64,000 nucleotides of DNA from Lyngbya sp. PCC 8106 (GTDB lineage Bacteria > Cyanobacteriota > Cyanobacteriia > Cyanobacteriales > Microcoleaceae): contig NZ_AAVU01000025.1 in NCBI RefSeq assembly GCF_000169095.1, positions 1 through 64,000 of the forward strand. The letters are read 5' to 3'. How positions within the stretch are numbered: the first letter of the stretch is position 1; each line of letters starts with the position of its first letter. The notes under the pieces were generated by a model. It saw only the letters and a program-made list of their open reading frames with translations, had not been told where the DNA came from and ran no database searches. A program made the translations under genes and the position numbers. Of this stretch, positions 8,507-19,000 are shown one piece after another.

Positions 8507-8535
8507 TTGACACGGTACGACAAATGTTCTAGTCT
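8507..8535 (+). promoter_or_regulatory. Candidate pilQ promoter with flanking inverted repeat
   Basis: TTGACA at 8507-8512, a 17-base spacer and TAGTCT at 8530-8535. The box is bracketed by cttgaca (8506) and tgtcaag (ending 8540), a perfect seven-base inverted repeat that could be an operator. The untranslated leader to pilQ would be about 250 bases, in which nothing else was recognised. Confidence 0.35.
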
Positions 8536-8792
8536 GTCAAGCGATAAGCTTTACTTAAATCCTTTATCCAAGAAAAAATAAGGTTAGACCCTTTAACTTG
8601 TGCTTCGCGATCGCATACAATCCACTTACACACAAATTATCAAATTCAAATCCCTGTAAAAAGTATCCTGTTAACTCAAGTTTGAGTCTCGCGGCTGAAA
8701 AAGCTAGATCGGCTCTCAACGATTAACAATTGACAATAACCACAAAAGCCTTTAATTCTAAGCAATAACCACAGTCCAGTTGAGGAGGGAAC

Positions 8793-11195
8793 GTGAAACA
8801 AGTTCTAGGATGGGGAACAGGACTATCGGTAGCTGCCGTTGTTCTGATGGCACAAGCCCCTGCCATTGCATTTACCGTCATTCGAGATGTTCAAATTGTT
8901 GATAGCAACGGAGAGACAAATCTCGTTTTGGTAACAGAAGGCGGCGGACGTCCAGAAGTCTTCGTCGTCAGACGAGGCAATGATTTTGTTGCTGATGTGA
9001 TTAACACGCAGCTCAACATGGGTCAGGAGATGTTCCAAAAAAACAATCCCGCCCCCGGAATCGCCTCAATTGTGGTGACTCAACTTGATCCGACGAGCGT
9101 TCGTGTAATTGTGACTGGAACTAGCAGTCCACCCGATGCTCGCGTTGTTCAAGGGGCTTCTGGAGGCATTGTGATCAGTATGCTCTCAGGAGGAACAAGC
9201 GCTGCAAACGTTCCCCCGAATTCGAGTCCTCCAACTTCTACCCCGGCTCCGGATGTATTAGTTCCTGAACCCCAGGTCGAGATTGATCGAGGTTCTCTAG
9301 CGCAACAACCGACTCCGCCGAGAACCACTCCCGCTCCCTCTCGACAAGAACCCATTATCCCTGATCCAGCAACTAGAAGCCGCGATCCGCAACTTTCTCC
9401 GGGCTTACCCCGGACTGTCGATCCGACTCCTCCTTATCTGCCTCGGGCTGTTGCTCCCCCTGTGGGAGATATTGCCGTTTCTAACGTCAATCCTGCCGTT
9501 CAAGCCGTTAACTTAAACACGACAGAAGTGATTCCCCGTTTGGTATTGCGGGATGCTTTAGTGCGAGATGTTCTCTCTCTGTTAGCTCGGACAGCCGGAC
9601 TCAACGTTGCCTTTGCATCGGATTTCGGAAACATAACGGGACAAGGAGGCGCTCAGGGCGGTACAGAAGCACTCACCATTTCCCTTGATATCGAAAATGA
9701 GTCCGTTCAAGATGTGTTTAACTACGTTCTGCGATTGAGTGGACTTGAAGCCAACCGTCAAGGAAATACGATCTTTGTGGGGCGCCAACTCCCCAACACC
9801 GCTCGGGATGTGGTGGTTCGTTCCTTCCGACTCAATCAAATTCCAGCCGGACAAGGTGCTGCTTTCCTCGTCAGTATGGGAGCAGAACGAGCAATCACTC
9901 GTGAACAACAGGTGACTCGGGCTAACTCTGTCAACATCCCCGGAAGTACCCAAGCCTTAACCACAACAGATACTCAGGTGACAACAGTTGTGGAAACCCT
10001 ACGGGTGGAAACTCAGGACTCTGTACCCCTTTTGCGGGGAATGCAGGTGATTGTCGATGATCGTCTTAATAGTTTGACCTTGATCGGGCCGCCACACTTG
10101 GTGGAAGTCGCCTCTGCTCAACTGATCCAACTTGATCTCCGTAAACGTCAAGTCGCGATCAACGTTAAAGTCCTGGATATCAACTTGGATGGAGAAGATA
10201 CTTTTGATAGCAGTTTCTCCTTTGGGATTGATCAAACCTTCTTTGTCAATGATGGGGGGGCAGCCGCTCTCAACTTCGGTTCCTACAACCCGCCGGATCG
10301 CCCAACATCGACTTCAGGAACTAACGCTCGACCGATTATCCCTAATAACCCCGTTGGAAACCAAGAACCTTTCTTTGACCGAGATGGAACCACAACCACT
10401 CCGTTAACAGCACCCGGACGAGGCGGAGTTACCCTACGACCTGTTTCACCAGTCACGGATCGTTCAGAACGAGTGGGAATTTCTGACTTTTCTCCGTTTC
10501 AGCGGAATGACGATGGTACATTTGATCCCGGTGAAGTCGAATTTAGTACCTTCCCCCTATTCCAATATCCCCGTCGTTTCCTGCAAACCCTACAATTTGA
10601 GATTCAAAACCGCAACGCTAAAATTCTGACTGATCCCACCTTGCTCGTGCAGGAAGGAGAAATTGCACGGGTTGAATTGGTGGAGAACATTGTTAAACGA
10701 TTTAACACTGATACGATTGACAACAATGGCGTTCAGCGAACTGAAAGACAGCCTGAGTTTGAAGATGTCGGTCTGGAAGTGAGCATTAATGTTGAGCGAG
10801 TTGATGATAATGGATTTGTGACGATTAATGTCAATCCTGTCGTCACTGCAATTACAAACCGGATTAATATAGGCGGAGTCACAGGTGAGGATTTTGTGAC
10901 AGAAACTTCCAGACGGGAATATCAGTCTGGACGAATTCGCCTGCGGGATGGTCAGACTTTAATTGTTTCTGGGATTATTCAAGAACAGGATCGGGTGACT
11001 GCGAGTAAAATTCCATTCTTAGGGGATTTGCCGATTCTTGGAGCTTTATTTAGAAGTTCGACTCGGGAAACTGGACGTGCCGAAGTGGTGGTGTTGGTGA
11101 CTCCAATGATCATGGATGAATCTGATCGCGCCCCGTTTGGCTATGAATATAACGTTAGCCCCGATGCGCGAGAAATGCTGCAACGAAGTCGTTAA
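8793..11195 (+). CDS. pilQ: Type IV pilus secretin PilQ
   Basis: An 800-residue outer-membrane secretin. The signal peptide is residues 1-27 (ends APAIAF). An AMIN domain (about 30-120) is for peptidoglycan binding. A Pro/Thr-rich linker (about 135-225) follows, then STN/secretin N domains (about 240-420, with LVLRDALVRDVLSLLARTAG) and the C-terminal secretin barrel with VGISDFSPF-type and RIRLRDGQTLIVSGII motifs (about 560-780). It forms the gated pore for the pilus fibre. The start is GTG 8793, supported by a strong gaggaggga ribosome site. A linker insert of about 110 residues within the barrel region (PPDRPTSTSGTNARP) is low-complexity. Confidence 0.93.
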   Translation: MKQVLGWGTGLSVAAVVLMAQAPAIAFTVIRDVQIVDSNGETNLVLVTEGGGRPEVFVVRRGNDFVADVINTQLNMGQEMFQKNNPAPGIASIVVTQLDPTSVRVIVTGTSSPPDARVVQGASGGIVISMLSGGTSAANVPPNSSPPTSTPAPDVLVPEPQVEIDRGSLAQQPTPPRTTPAPSRQEPIIPDPATRSRDPQLSPGLPRTVDPTPPYLPRAVAPPVGDIAVSNVNPAVQAVNLNTTEVIPRLVLRDALVRDVLSLLARTAGLNVAFASDFGNITGQGGAQGGTEALTISLDIENESVQDVFNYVLRLSGLEANRQGNTIFVGRQLPNTARDVVVRSFRLNQIPAGQGAAFLVSMGAERAITREQQVTRANSVNIPGSTQALTTTDTQVTTVVETLRVETQDSVPLLRGMQVIVDDRLNSLTLIGPPHLVEVASAQLIQLDLRKRQVAINVKVLDINLDGEDTFDSSFSFGIDQTFFVNDGGAAALNFGSYNPPDRPTSTSGTNARPIIPNNPVGNQEPFFDRDGTTTTPLTAPGRGGVTLRPVSPVTDRSERVGISDFSPFQRNDDGTFDPGEVEFSTFPLFQYPRRFLQTLQFEIQNRNAKILTDPTLLVQEGEIARVELVENIVKRFNTDTIDNNGVQRTERQPEFEDVGLEVSINVERVDDNGFVTINVNPVVTAITNRINIGGVTGEDFVTETSRREYQSGRIRLRDGQTLIVSGIIQEQDRVTASKIPFLGDLPILGALFRSSTRETGRAEVVVLVTPMIMDESDRAPFGYEYNVSPDAREMLQRSR

Positions 11196-11231
11196 ACAGG
11201 GGACAGGGAACAGGTAGAAGTCAAAAGGCTT

Positions 11232-11367
11232 CCTATCTCCCCACCTCCCTACCTCCCCATCTTCCCACCTCCCCACCTCCCTACCTCCCTACCTCCCTAT
11301 CTTCCCACCTCCCTACCTCCCTACCTCCCTATCTTCCCACCTCCCCACCTCCCCATCTCCCTTCCCC
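11232..11367. repeat. Octamer short tandem repeat array
   Basis: Roughly 17 units of an eight-base motif alternating ctacctcc, ccacctcc and cttcccac. This is the STRR type common between genes of filamentous cyanobacteria. The same octamers, reverse-complemented, occur within the dispersed repeats at 6360-6412, 30645-30690 and 36110-36210. Confidence 0.85.
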
Positions 11368-11723
11368 AAGTGCCGTATTGGGGATGTTTTTTTGGGCCAA
11401 AACAGATTCAAAATGAGAAAATTACATGAAATCTATATAAATTTAAAGATTTGATCGATCCATATTCGACTTAAAAACATTAGAATAAGTCAGTGCAAGT
11501 GAGATACTGTCAGGGTTACAGCGATCTGAAGTTAAATTTTGATCAAAAGACAATCCGTAATCAGAATCACTTGACAACTCCGCGCGCAGATTGGCAGTCA
11601 TTGTCAAGAGTCCGGCTGGATAGAAGCAACTTTTCTTTTGTCCTGCATTTTAATTGATCGATTGTGTCATCTGTTTTCCGCCCCGATCCCTTGTGATGCG
11701 GGGTTTCCAGACAAGGAGGTTTT
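11368..11723. other. Upstream region of the HU gene
   Basis: No ORF or recognised element. The sequence is AT-rich to about 11570, then more mixed. The HU ribosome site aaggagg lies at its 3' end (11714-11720). TTGACA occurs at 11571, but no convincing -10 box follows at the right spacing. Confidence 0.5.
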
Positions 11724-12020
11724 ATGAATAAAGGTGAATTAGTTGATGCTGTTGCTGAACGGGCCAGTGTCACCAAGAAACAAGCAGATGCTGTTCTGAC
11801 GGCTGCCCTCGATACCGTTATGGAAGCGGTATCCCGTAACGATAAAGTAACCCTCGTGGGTTTTGGTTCGTTTGAGTCTCGTGAGCGTAAAGCTCGTGAA
11901 GGCCGCAATCCGAAAACGGGAGAAAAAATGGATATTCCCGCAACTCGAGTACCCGCCTTCTCAGCAGGTAAACTGTTTAAAGAAAAGGTAGCTTCCAAAG
12001 CAACGACCAAAGAGGAATAA
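11724..12020 (+). CDS. hup: HU family DNA-binding protein
   Basis: A 98-residue HU/IHF protein. It starts MNKGELVDAVAERA, has the conserved VTLVGFGSFESRERKAREGRNPKTGE beta-arm region and ends in a Lys-rich tail that is slightly longer than in E. coli HU. It bends and compacts DNA in the nucleoid. An excellent ribosome site (aaggaggt) precedes ATG 11724. The stop overlaps the next ATG (TAATG), so the aminotransferase gene downstream may be translated by reinitiation. Confidence 0.97.
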   Translation: MNKGELVDAVAERASVTKKQADAVLTAALDTVMEAVSRNDKVTLVGFGSFESRERKAREGRNPKTGEKMDIPATRVPAFSAGKLFKEKVASKATTKEE

Positions 12021-13105
12021 TGGTGTCGGCTCAATCGCTTGCCAGACCTGGACATGGTGGAAACTTAACCTGGGCAGCCTCAATTTCTGGCTGTTCTCCT
12101 TCAGAGATTCTGGATTTTTCCGCCAGTATCAATCCTTGGGGGCCGCCCCAGTCGGCGTTAGAAGCAATTCAAACCCATCTCGGTGATCTCAGAGCCTATC
12201 CCGATCCTCAATATCGGGTCTTACGAAATGCTCTGAGTCAGATTCATTCCCCTCTAGAAGCAGACTGGATTTTGCCAGGGAATGGAGCGGCAGAGTTACT
12301 CACTTTGGCCGGATGGGATCTCGCTCAACAGGAGACAACCTATCTGCTTACCCCGGCCTTTGGAGACTACAGGCGATCGCTGAGTGCTTTTCAAGCTCAG
12401 GTGATTGAATGGCCCCTATTAGAACAGCAGGGACAGTGGTCATTCCCGGCTCTAGGACTGGACAAGCGAGGAGGCCTACTACTCAATAATCCTCACAACC
12501 CCACAGGTCGGCTGTTTGAGCAGGAGATGATTGAACCTTACCTCGAACAGTTTGATCTGGTGGTGGTTGATGAAGCCTTTATGGACTTTCTCCCGCCTCA
12601 ACAGCAACAAAGCTTAGTGGCGAGAGTGCCTGAATACAAAAATCTGGTGGTATTGCGATCGCTGACCAAATTTTATAGCATTCCTGGATTGCGTTTGGGT
12701 TACGCGATTGCTCACCCGGATCGGCTGCATCGTTGGCAACAGTGGCGTGACCCTTGGCCGGTTAATGTTCTCGCGGCTGCGGTGGGTTCGGCAGTGCTTC
12801 AAGATCATGCTTTTCAACAGCAGACTTGGGACTGGTTAATCCCTGCTCGTTCTCAACTGGTTAATGGTTTAACGTCCTTACCTGGACTACGCCCCTATCC
12901 GGGTGCTGCCAATTTTCTACTGGTCTATTCCCGGCAACCCGTTCCTGAACTGCAAATGGCTCTGTTGAAACGCGATCGGATCTTAATTCGTGACTGTCTC
13001 AGTTTTGGGGAACTGGGTCAACACTATTTTCGAGTGGCGATTCGCACTGAAGCTGAAAATCAACGTCTACTCGATGCCATGACCAACATCTTACCCTCGC
13101 TCTAA
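12020..13105 (+). CDS. cobD: CobD-like PLP-dependent threonine-phosphate decarboxylase / aminotransferase class I
   Basis: A 361-residue fold-type I PLP enzyme. Visible motifs: the N-terminal FSASINPWGPP, the NNPHNPTGR loop, DEAFMDF (PLP-binding Asp), the Schiff-base lysine in SLTKFYSIPGLRLGY, and the C-terminal FRVAIRT. FSASINPWGPP and the SLTKFYSIPGLRLGY spacing favour CobD, which makes aminopropanol phosphate for the lower loop of cobalamin, over histidinol-phosphate aminotransferase (HisC). No other cobalamin gene is near, so the pathway call rests on sequence alone. It overlaps the HU stop by one base. Confidence 0.75.
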   Translation: MVSAQSLARPGHGGNLTWAASISGCSPSEILDFSASINPWGPPQSALEAIQTHLGDLRAYPDPQYRVLRNALSQIHSPLEADWILPGNGAAELLTLAGWDLAQQETTYLLTPAFGDYRRSLSAFQAQVIEWPLLEQQGQWSFPALGLDKRGGLLLNNPHNPTGRLFEQEMIEPYLEQFDLVVVDEAFMDFLPPQQQQSLVARVPEYKNLVVLRSLTKFYSIPGLRLGYAIAHPDRLHRWQQWRDPWPVNVLAAAVGSAVLQDHAFQQQTWDWLIPARSQLVNGLTSLPGLRPYPGAANFLLVYSRQPVPELQMALLKRDRILIRDCLSFGELGQHYFRVAIRTEAENQRLLDAMTNILPSL

Positions 13106-13137
13106 TTTGAACGATTCTCCATTTTCCCTTTTCCTCT

Positions 13138-14595
13138 ATGATTGACTACGACGTGGTAATAATTGGTGGCAGTCCAACGGGACGCTATGCTGCGGCTAAA
13201 GCTGCTCAACAACAAGCCCGTGTTGCCTTAGTCGAGCCTCAAAAACCCAATTTTTCTAGCCACTGTTGGCGTTCTGTACAGAGTACCGCCTTATTCTCTG
13301 TCGGCCAGGTGGTGCGACAAATTGAGCGATCGCCACTGTTTGGAATTCAGACCCTCTCTGACTACCCGGATCTCGATCAAATTCTGTCACTCAACTGGCA
13401 ACAGACTCAACAATGGCTAGAGGCTGTGGTTTTTAACCTCGAAGAACAACATTCTCCCGCACTGTTAGCGGCTTTGGGGGTTGATGTTATTTTTGGACAA
13501 GGGGAGTTTGTCAGCCACCCTCATCTGGCTTTTGTGGTCAACCAACGGACTTTGCGATCGCGAACTTATTTACTGGCGACGGGTTCAAGACCCAAAATTC
13601 CTGAGATTGAAGGATTACTTTTAACTGGATTTTTGACCCCTGAAACGATTCATAAACTTCATCAAGTTCCTGAACATTTAGCTGTGATTGGGGGTGATCC
13701 AAGCGGCACTGCACTTGCTCAAATGTTTGCAAGGTTAGGTTCAAAAGTCACGATGATTGTTAAAAATAATCATATTTTAGCCAAAGAAGATGCTGAAGCG
13801 GCGGGTTTAGTTCAAGCAAAATTAGAATCTGTTGGCATTCGGATTTTAACTCAAACTGAAGTCATCCAAACCCAACAAATTCAAGGTAAAAAATGGATTC
13901 AAGCCGGAAATAAAGCCCTGGAAGTCGATGAAATTATCGTCGCTGCCGGACAACAGCCTCAACTCGATTCGTTCAATCTAGACGCGGTTGGAGTCGCCTT
14001 TAACCGTCAATATCTACGCCTCAATGATAAACTACAAACCACTCATTCTCGCATCTACGCTTGTGGGAATTTATCGGGGGGATATTCTGATCCTCATTTA
14101 GCGAATTATGAAGCCACAATTGCGATTAAAAATGCTTTATACTTTCCTGTATTCAAAGTCAATTATCACGGGATTCCTTGGGCAACTTTTTCGGAACCTC
14201 AATTAGCAAGCGTGGGGTTAACTGAAACTCAAGCCCAACGTCGTTACGGAGATAAAATTCAAGTTTATCGAGAGTATTTTAAACATTTGCCCAAAGCCAT
14301 TATTGAAGATGAAACGGTTGGCTTTTTTAAGTTGATCGGACATCAAAATGGTCAGATTTTAGGCGCTTCTATTGTTGGGCCACAAGCCAGTGAGATGATT
14401 AATATTGTCGCTTTAGCCATTCGTCAAGGGTTAAAAATAAATGCGATCGCTGAACTTCCCCAAATTTGGCCGACTTTTTCCCAAATGAGTCAACAAACAG
14501 CAATGGCTTGGTTGCAACAACAGCGTCGGTGCAATACCCTATTAATAGATTGGATCGAAAATCTCTTTCACTGGCGGCGATCTTGGTTATCCTAA
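13138..14595 (+). CDS. FAD/NAD(P)-dependent pyridine nucleotide-disulfide oxidoreductase relative (disulfide missing)
   Basis: A 485-residue flavoprotein with the glutathione/mercuric reductase layout. FAD fold at residues 1-30 (VVIIGGSPTGRYAA), ATGSRPKIP at about 146, NAD(P) fold at about 180 (AVIGGDPSGTALAQMFARLG), second FAD motif with YACGN at about 307, and the C-terminal dimerisation domain from about 350. The redox-active CxxxxC site after the FAD helix is absent: the region reads SSHCWRSVQSTAL with a single Cys. It is unlikely to be a classical disulfide reductase; an NAD(P)H oxidase or quinone-type role is possible. The start ATG 13138 has only a weak ribosome site. Confidence 0.8.
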   Translation: MIDYDVVIIGGSPTGRYAAAKAAQQQARVALVEPQKPNFSSHCWRSVQSTALFSVGQVVRQIERSPLFGIQTLSDYPDLDQILSLNWQQTQQWLEAVVFNLEEQHSPALLAALGVDVIFGQGEFVSHPHLAFVVNQRTLRSRTYLLATGSRPKIPEIEGLLLTGFLTPETIHKLHQVPEHLAVIGGDPSGTALAQMFARLGSKVTMIVKNNHILAKEDAEAAGLVQAKLESVGIRILTQTEVIQTQQIQGKKWIQAGNKALEVDEIIVAAGQQPQLDSFNLDAVGVAFNRQYLRLNDKLQTTHSRIYACGNLSGGYSDPHLANYEATIAIKNALYFPVFKVNYHGIPWATFSEPQLASVGLTETQAQRRYGDKIQVYREYFKHLPKAIIEDETVGFFKLIGHQNGQILGASIVGPQASEMINIVALAIRQGLKINAIAELPQIWPTFSQMSQQTAMAWLQQQRRCNTLLIDWIENLFHWRRSWLS

Positions 14596-14645
14596 GTTGC
14601 TCGGTTCGCTTCTAGATTGTTAATTGATTGAATTCAAGGTTGAAA

Positions 14646-15146
14646 ATGAAGTTAAATTTTAGACTTTTATCGGTAGTATTGATCAGTTGCCTCTTGCTCG
14701 CAACTGGATGTCAAACAGCATCAAAAGATTCAGCGCAAAAAGTCACAGAAACGAAAGAATGTTTTGACTGTGACTTAACCGGAGAAAACTTTGAAGGGGC
14801 TGACTTATCCGGTGCAAAATTAAACGGATCTGATCTCAGTGGAGTGAATTTAAAAGGCGCAAATTTAAGTGGTGCATTACTGGATAATGTTAATTTTAGT
14901 CAGGCTGATTTGAGCGGTGCAAATTTGAGTTCAGCTGCCCTGACTCAAGCAAATTTCACTGAGGCTAATTTGAGCGAGGCCAATCTCACAGGTGCCTTTT
15001 TAAGATCAGCAATACTCACAAATGCAAAACTGACAAATGCCAGCTTGAATAAAGCAGACTTAAATACGGCAAAACTCGAAGGAGCAGAGATTAAAGGAGC
15101 TGATTTTAAAGAAGCAATTATGCCTGATGGTTCAGTCCAGAAATAA
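14646..15146 (+). CDS. Pentapeptide-repeat lipoprotein
   Basis: A 166-residue lipoprotein. The signal sequence ends in the lipobox LLATGC, so Cys21 should be lipidated. The mature part has about 20 pentapeptide repeats of the A(D/N)LSG type (GADLSGAKLNGSDLSGVNL), forming a right-handed square beta-helix. The ATG at 14646 is preferred over a TTG at 14628 because it gives a normal lipoprotein signal with aagg upstream. A Cys pair (ECFDCDLTG) precedes the repeats. The function of such proteins in cyanobacteria is mostly unknown. Confidence 0.85.
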   Translation: MKLNFRLLSVVLISCLLLATGCQTASKDSAQKVTETKECFDCDLTGENFEGADLSGAKLNGSDLSGVNLKGANLSGALLDNVNFSQADLSGANLSSAALTQANFTEANLSEANLTGAFLRSAILTNAKLTNASLNKADLNTAKLEGAEIKGADFKEAIMPDGSVQK

Positions 15147-15179
15147 TCATAAAATTCAATAACAAATCAACCTCAAACT

Positions 15180-15866
15180 ATGCTGAAAGCAATTCTTTTT
15201 GATTTAGATGGAACCTTAGCCAATACTGACCCTTTACACTTTAAGATTTGGCAAGAAACCTTACAAACGTACAATCAAGAAATTGATCATCCCTTTTATA
15301 AAACCTATATTAGTGGGCGACAAAATCCTGAAATCATTAAAGATTTAATTCCGCAACTTTCGCTCAAAGAAGGAGAAGAACTCGCAGATCACAAAGAAGC
15401 TCGTTTTCGGGAAATTGCCCGAGAATTACAGCCATTAGCGGGTTTATTGGAGATGCTGACATGGATTGAAACAGTCGGTTTAAACAAAGCCGTTGTCACC
15501 AATGCGCCTCGGGAAAATGCTCATTTTATGTTAGAAGTTTTGCAGCTAACTGAGCGATTTGAGTTTGTCGTTTTAGGGGAAGATATGATTGCCGGAAAAC
15601 CTGATCCTGCTCCCTATCAATATAGTTTAGAACAGTTAAAAATTCAACCTTCAGAAGCAATTGTATTTGAAGATTCACCCTCGGGAATTCGTTCTGCTGT
15701 TGCCGCCGGAATTGATACAATTGGAGTTGCCTCTACCCACGAACCAAGTGTGCTAAAAGCGATTGGTGCCTCACAGGTTGTTAATGATTTTAATGACTTA
15801 TCAATGTGGGCAAAAATCAAATCACTTTTAGGAACAGAAAAAGCGCTAGAAATGACCGATTCATAA
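15180..15866 (+). CDS. HAD superfamily phosphatase, beta-phosphoglucomutase-like
   Basis: A 228-residue haloacid dehalogenase-fold protein with motif I FDLDGTLANTD (nucleophile Asp8), an alpha-helical cap (about residues 15-85), motif II VVTNAP, motif III with the Lys in GKPDPAPY and motif IV FEDSPSGIRSA. The pattern matches the beta-phosphoglucomutase/phosphoglycolate phosphatase subgroup. The substrate cannot be read from the sequence. It starts 33 bases after the pentapeptide-repeat gene on the same strand. Confidence 0.85.
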   Translation: MLKAILFDLDGTLANTDPLHFKIWQETLQTYNQEIDHPFYKTYISGRQNPEIIKDLIPQLSLKEGEELADHKEARFREIARELQPLAGLLEMLTWIETVGLNKAVVTNAPRENAHFMLEVLQLTERFEFVVLGEDMIAGKPDPAPYQYSLEQLKIQPSEAIVFEDSPSGIRSAVAAGIDTIGVASTHEPSVLKAIGASQVVNDFNDLSMWAKIKSLLGTEKALEMTDS

Positions 15867-16058
15867 GAATTTAGAAGTTCAGGTTACAGGTTACAGGTTG
15901 GGAATTGATCAATTCTGCTAGCGGTGACTGTAAAAAACGATTCCCTCAGAGGAAAAAATTCACCATATTTGGAAGGGATGGATAGAATGGAAAAGGGATA
16001 AGGATTAATTAGGAGCGTCTAGGGCATCTAATATCTACCAACCAGGAGGTGTATAGCC

Positions 16059-19000
16059 ATGAGAGCGACTTTAAATCGCTTTAGTTTACTGTTGACAACT
16101 TTGAGTTTCGTTGGCGTTAACCCTGCTCCTGTTTACGCTCAAACCCCTACCATTACGCCCGCCCTAGATGGAACCGGAACTGTAATTAACCGCCAGGGAA
16201 ACCAGTTTGAGATTAATGGGGGTTCTCTCAGCGGAGAGGGTCAAAATCTGTTTCACAGTTTCGATCAGTTTAATTTATCGGAAGGACAAGTCGCCAACTT
16301 TTTATCAAATCCTAATATTCGCAACATTTTAGGACGAGTTGTTGGGGGTGATGCTTCTTTTATCAATGGCTTAATTCAAGTAACAGGGGGAAATTCTAAC
16401 CTGTTTTTAATGAATCCAGCCGGGATTATTTTTGGTGCAAATGCGAGTTTAAATGTTCCCGCTTCTTTTACGGCGACGACTGCAAATGGAATTGGATTTG
16501 GAACGAATCATTGGTTTAATACAACCTCAAATTCGGATTGGTCAAACTTAGTTGGAAACCCCAATAGTTTTCGCTTTGATACCAAAAATCCAGGGTCGAT
16601 TGTGAATCAGGGTCAACTAGCTGTTACTTCCCAACAACAGTTAACTCTTGTGAGTGGAACTGTTTTAAATACAGGTACTCTTGTCGCTCCAGAAGGAACG
16701 ATTTCTGTACAAACGGTTCCCGGTGAAAACTTGGTACGAATTGCTCAAACCGGACATTTATTAAATCTTGAAGTTGCAGCACTTCCGGATGATTCTATTA
16801 CCACACAATCGGCTATAACTCCTTTATCTTTACCTGAACTTCTGACAGGTGGCGGGGTAACAACTGCAACCGGAATGACAGTGAATCCTAACGGTGAAAT
16901 TGTCTTGACTTCGGGTCAAATTGTTGAATCTGGAGATGTTGCAATTGCGCCTAATATCAGTCCAAATTCTGATCATTTAGCGGTGACAGGTGAAACGGTT
17001 AATCTCAAAGCGGCTAATACTCTGACGATTGTTGAACGCTCGTTAAAAACCACAGGAGATTTGAATTTACTCGCCGGAAATACGGTGCAAATTCGTGATA
17101 GTTTGACTGATCCGTTCTCAGCGATTGCGGGTGGAAATCTGACAATTGTTGGTCAGCAAAATATTGATATTCTGGCTTTAGATTCGATTAATTTTCTTGA
17201 ATCTGCTCCTTTTCAAGCCACAGGAAATCTCACCTTAGCCAGTGATGGGATTATTTCGGGAGATAGTCACTTCAACGCCGGGGGAAACTTTAGCATTCTC
17301 AACTCAACCACAGGTGCAGGTGGAATATTTATTAGTTTGTACGACCCGATTATTTATTCTGATGGAGATGTAATCTTTGGGAGTTATGAAGGTGCGTCTT
17401 TGAAAGTAGAAGCCACTGGAGCGATTATTGGGGGCGATATTAATATTACAACTCCTGATATTAACCTTGCTGATTCTGCTGACCCAGAAGCCAATATTCT
17501 CAGCAGTAGTCCGGCGTTAATATTACGTTCAGGGGTGCAAATTTTGGGTAATTCTAATAGTTCAGTTGAGGGTAGATTTTTCATAGAAAGACCCACATCA
17601 GGAAATAATAATCTTACCGTGGGGAATGTGACGACCGCAGGAGGGCCAGTTATTCTAAATTCCGCAGGTCGAATTGTTGTTGATCAAATTAATACCCAAG
17701 GCGGAGAGGTTAATTTACAAGCTGTTGATAATATTATTATTGCTCGTAATATTAGTTCAGAAGGTGGAAATATTGAGATTATTACGGATAATTTATTGCG
17801 GGTGGGTACGTTAGTTGATCCGAGAGATAACACCCCGAGTATTTCTTCTGCAAATAGTCAAATTGATGGTGCAATTACGATTGAACATGGTGGAGGTGAA
17901 ACGCCGTTTATTATTGGAGATGCGACAACAAATGGTACTGCAAGAAGTATCACTAGCAGTTCAGCACAAATTACCCCTCAGTTTGAAGTTCCTCGCACAA
18001 CGGAGGGGGTTTTTACGCAGGGAAATATTACCATTCGCACGACACCATTACCCTCAGAAGAACCGCCGATTGAACCCTCTGAACCTCCTGTTTTTGAACC
18101 CGAAGAACCGATAACTGAAAATCCTCCAATCGTTGAACCTCCGACAGAACCTTCTGAACCCAATCCCGGTAATAATCCCAATAATCCGGGGAATGAAAAT
18201 CCTGAAGTTCCTAATAATCCCAATAATCCGGGGAATGAAAATCCTGAAGTTCCTAATAATCCCAATAATCCGGGGAATGAAAATCCTGAAGTTCCTAATA
18301 ATCCCAATAATCCGGGGAATGAAAATCCTGAAGTTCCTAATAATCCCAATAATCCGGGGAATGAAAATCCTGAAGTTCCTAATAATCCCAATAATCCGGG
18401 GAATGAAAATCCTGAAGTTCCTAATAATCCCAATAATCCGGGGAATGAAAATCCTGAAGTTCCTAATAATCCGCCTATTGTTAACCCGCCTATTGTTAAC
18501 CCGCCAAATAATCCATCACCAGAAATTCCAAACAATCCTGAAACTGACGCCTTGACTCCTGAACAACAAGAACAAGTTACAACTGTGATTGAAGCAGAAT
18601 TAGTTGAACGGAAAAATCTTGATGGTTCGCCAGCCAATCAACTCGAAAATCAAAATGTTTTCACTAATAATTCAATCTTAGATGTTACTGGAATTGCCCA
18701 AAATAGTAGTAGTACAATTACAGTTCAGCAGAATACAGATGGGAGTATTGCTTTACTGAGATTAGACCCAATCAATCAATCTATTCAAACGACTCCAAAC
18801 CTGGATGCTGAGTTTAATCCAGAAGCAGAAATTCAACTCGCTCGTGCTGATGTAGCGGCGAGTTTTGATGTTGATAGTCTTGAAGAAGTTTTGCCCAAGA
18901 TTGAACAGGCTTTTAGTTTGGATTATCTTAACTATATCGGTAAAAATATTGCTAAGTTTGAAACCGATATTTCTGTCGAAGAGATTCAAGATAATCTCAG

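Noticed and set aside
11232..11367. Repetitive C-rich block considered as a CRISPR or protein-binding array
   Set aside because: Units are only eight bases and contiguous; this is the short tandem repeat type common in cyanobacteria.
18171..18464. Evenly spaced repeats that might be a CRISPR array
   Set aside because: The units are directly joined with no spacers and encode an in-frame protein repeat.
18133..18555. Plus-strand ORF with IIPIIRGMKILKFL repeats
   Set aside because: Another frame of the same repeats, without start signals or composition of a real protein.
17978..18637. Long minus-strand ORF rich in GTSGFSFPGLLGLL repeats
   Set aside because: It is the shadow of the 42-base tandem repeats in the CHAT gene. 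A repeat unit divisible by three keeps several frames open by chance.
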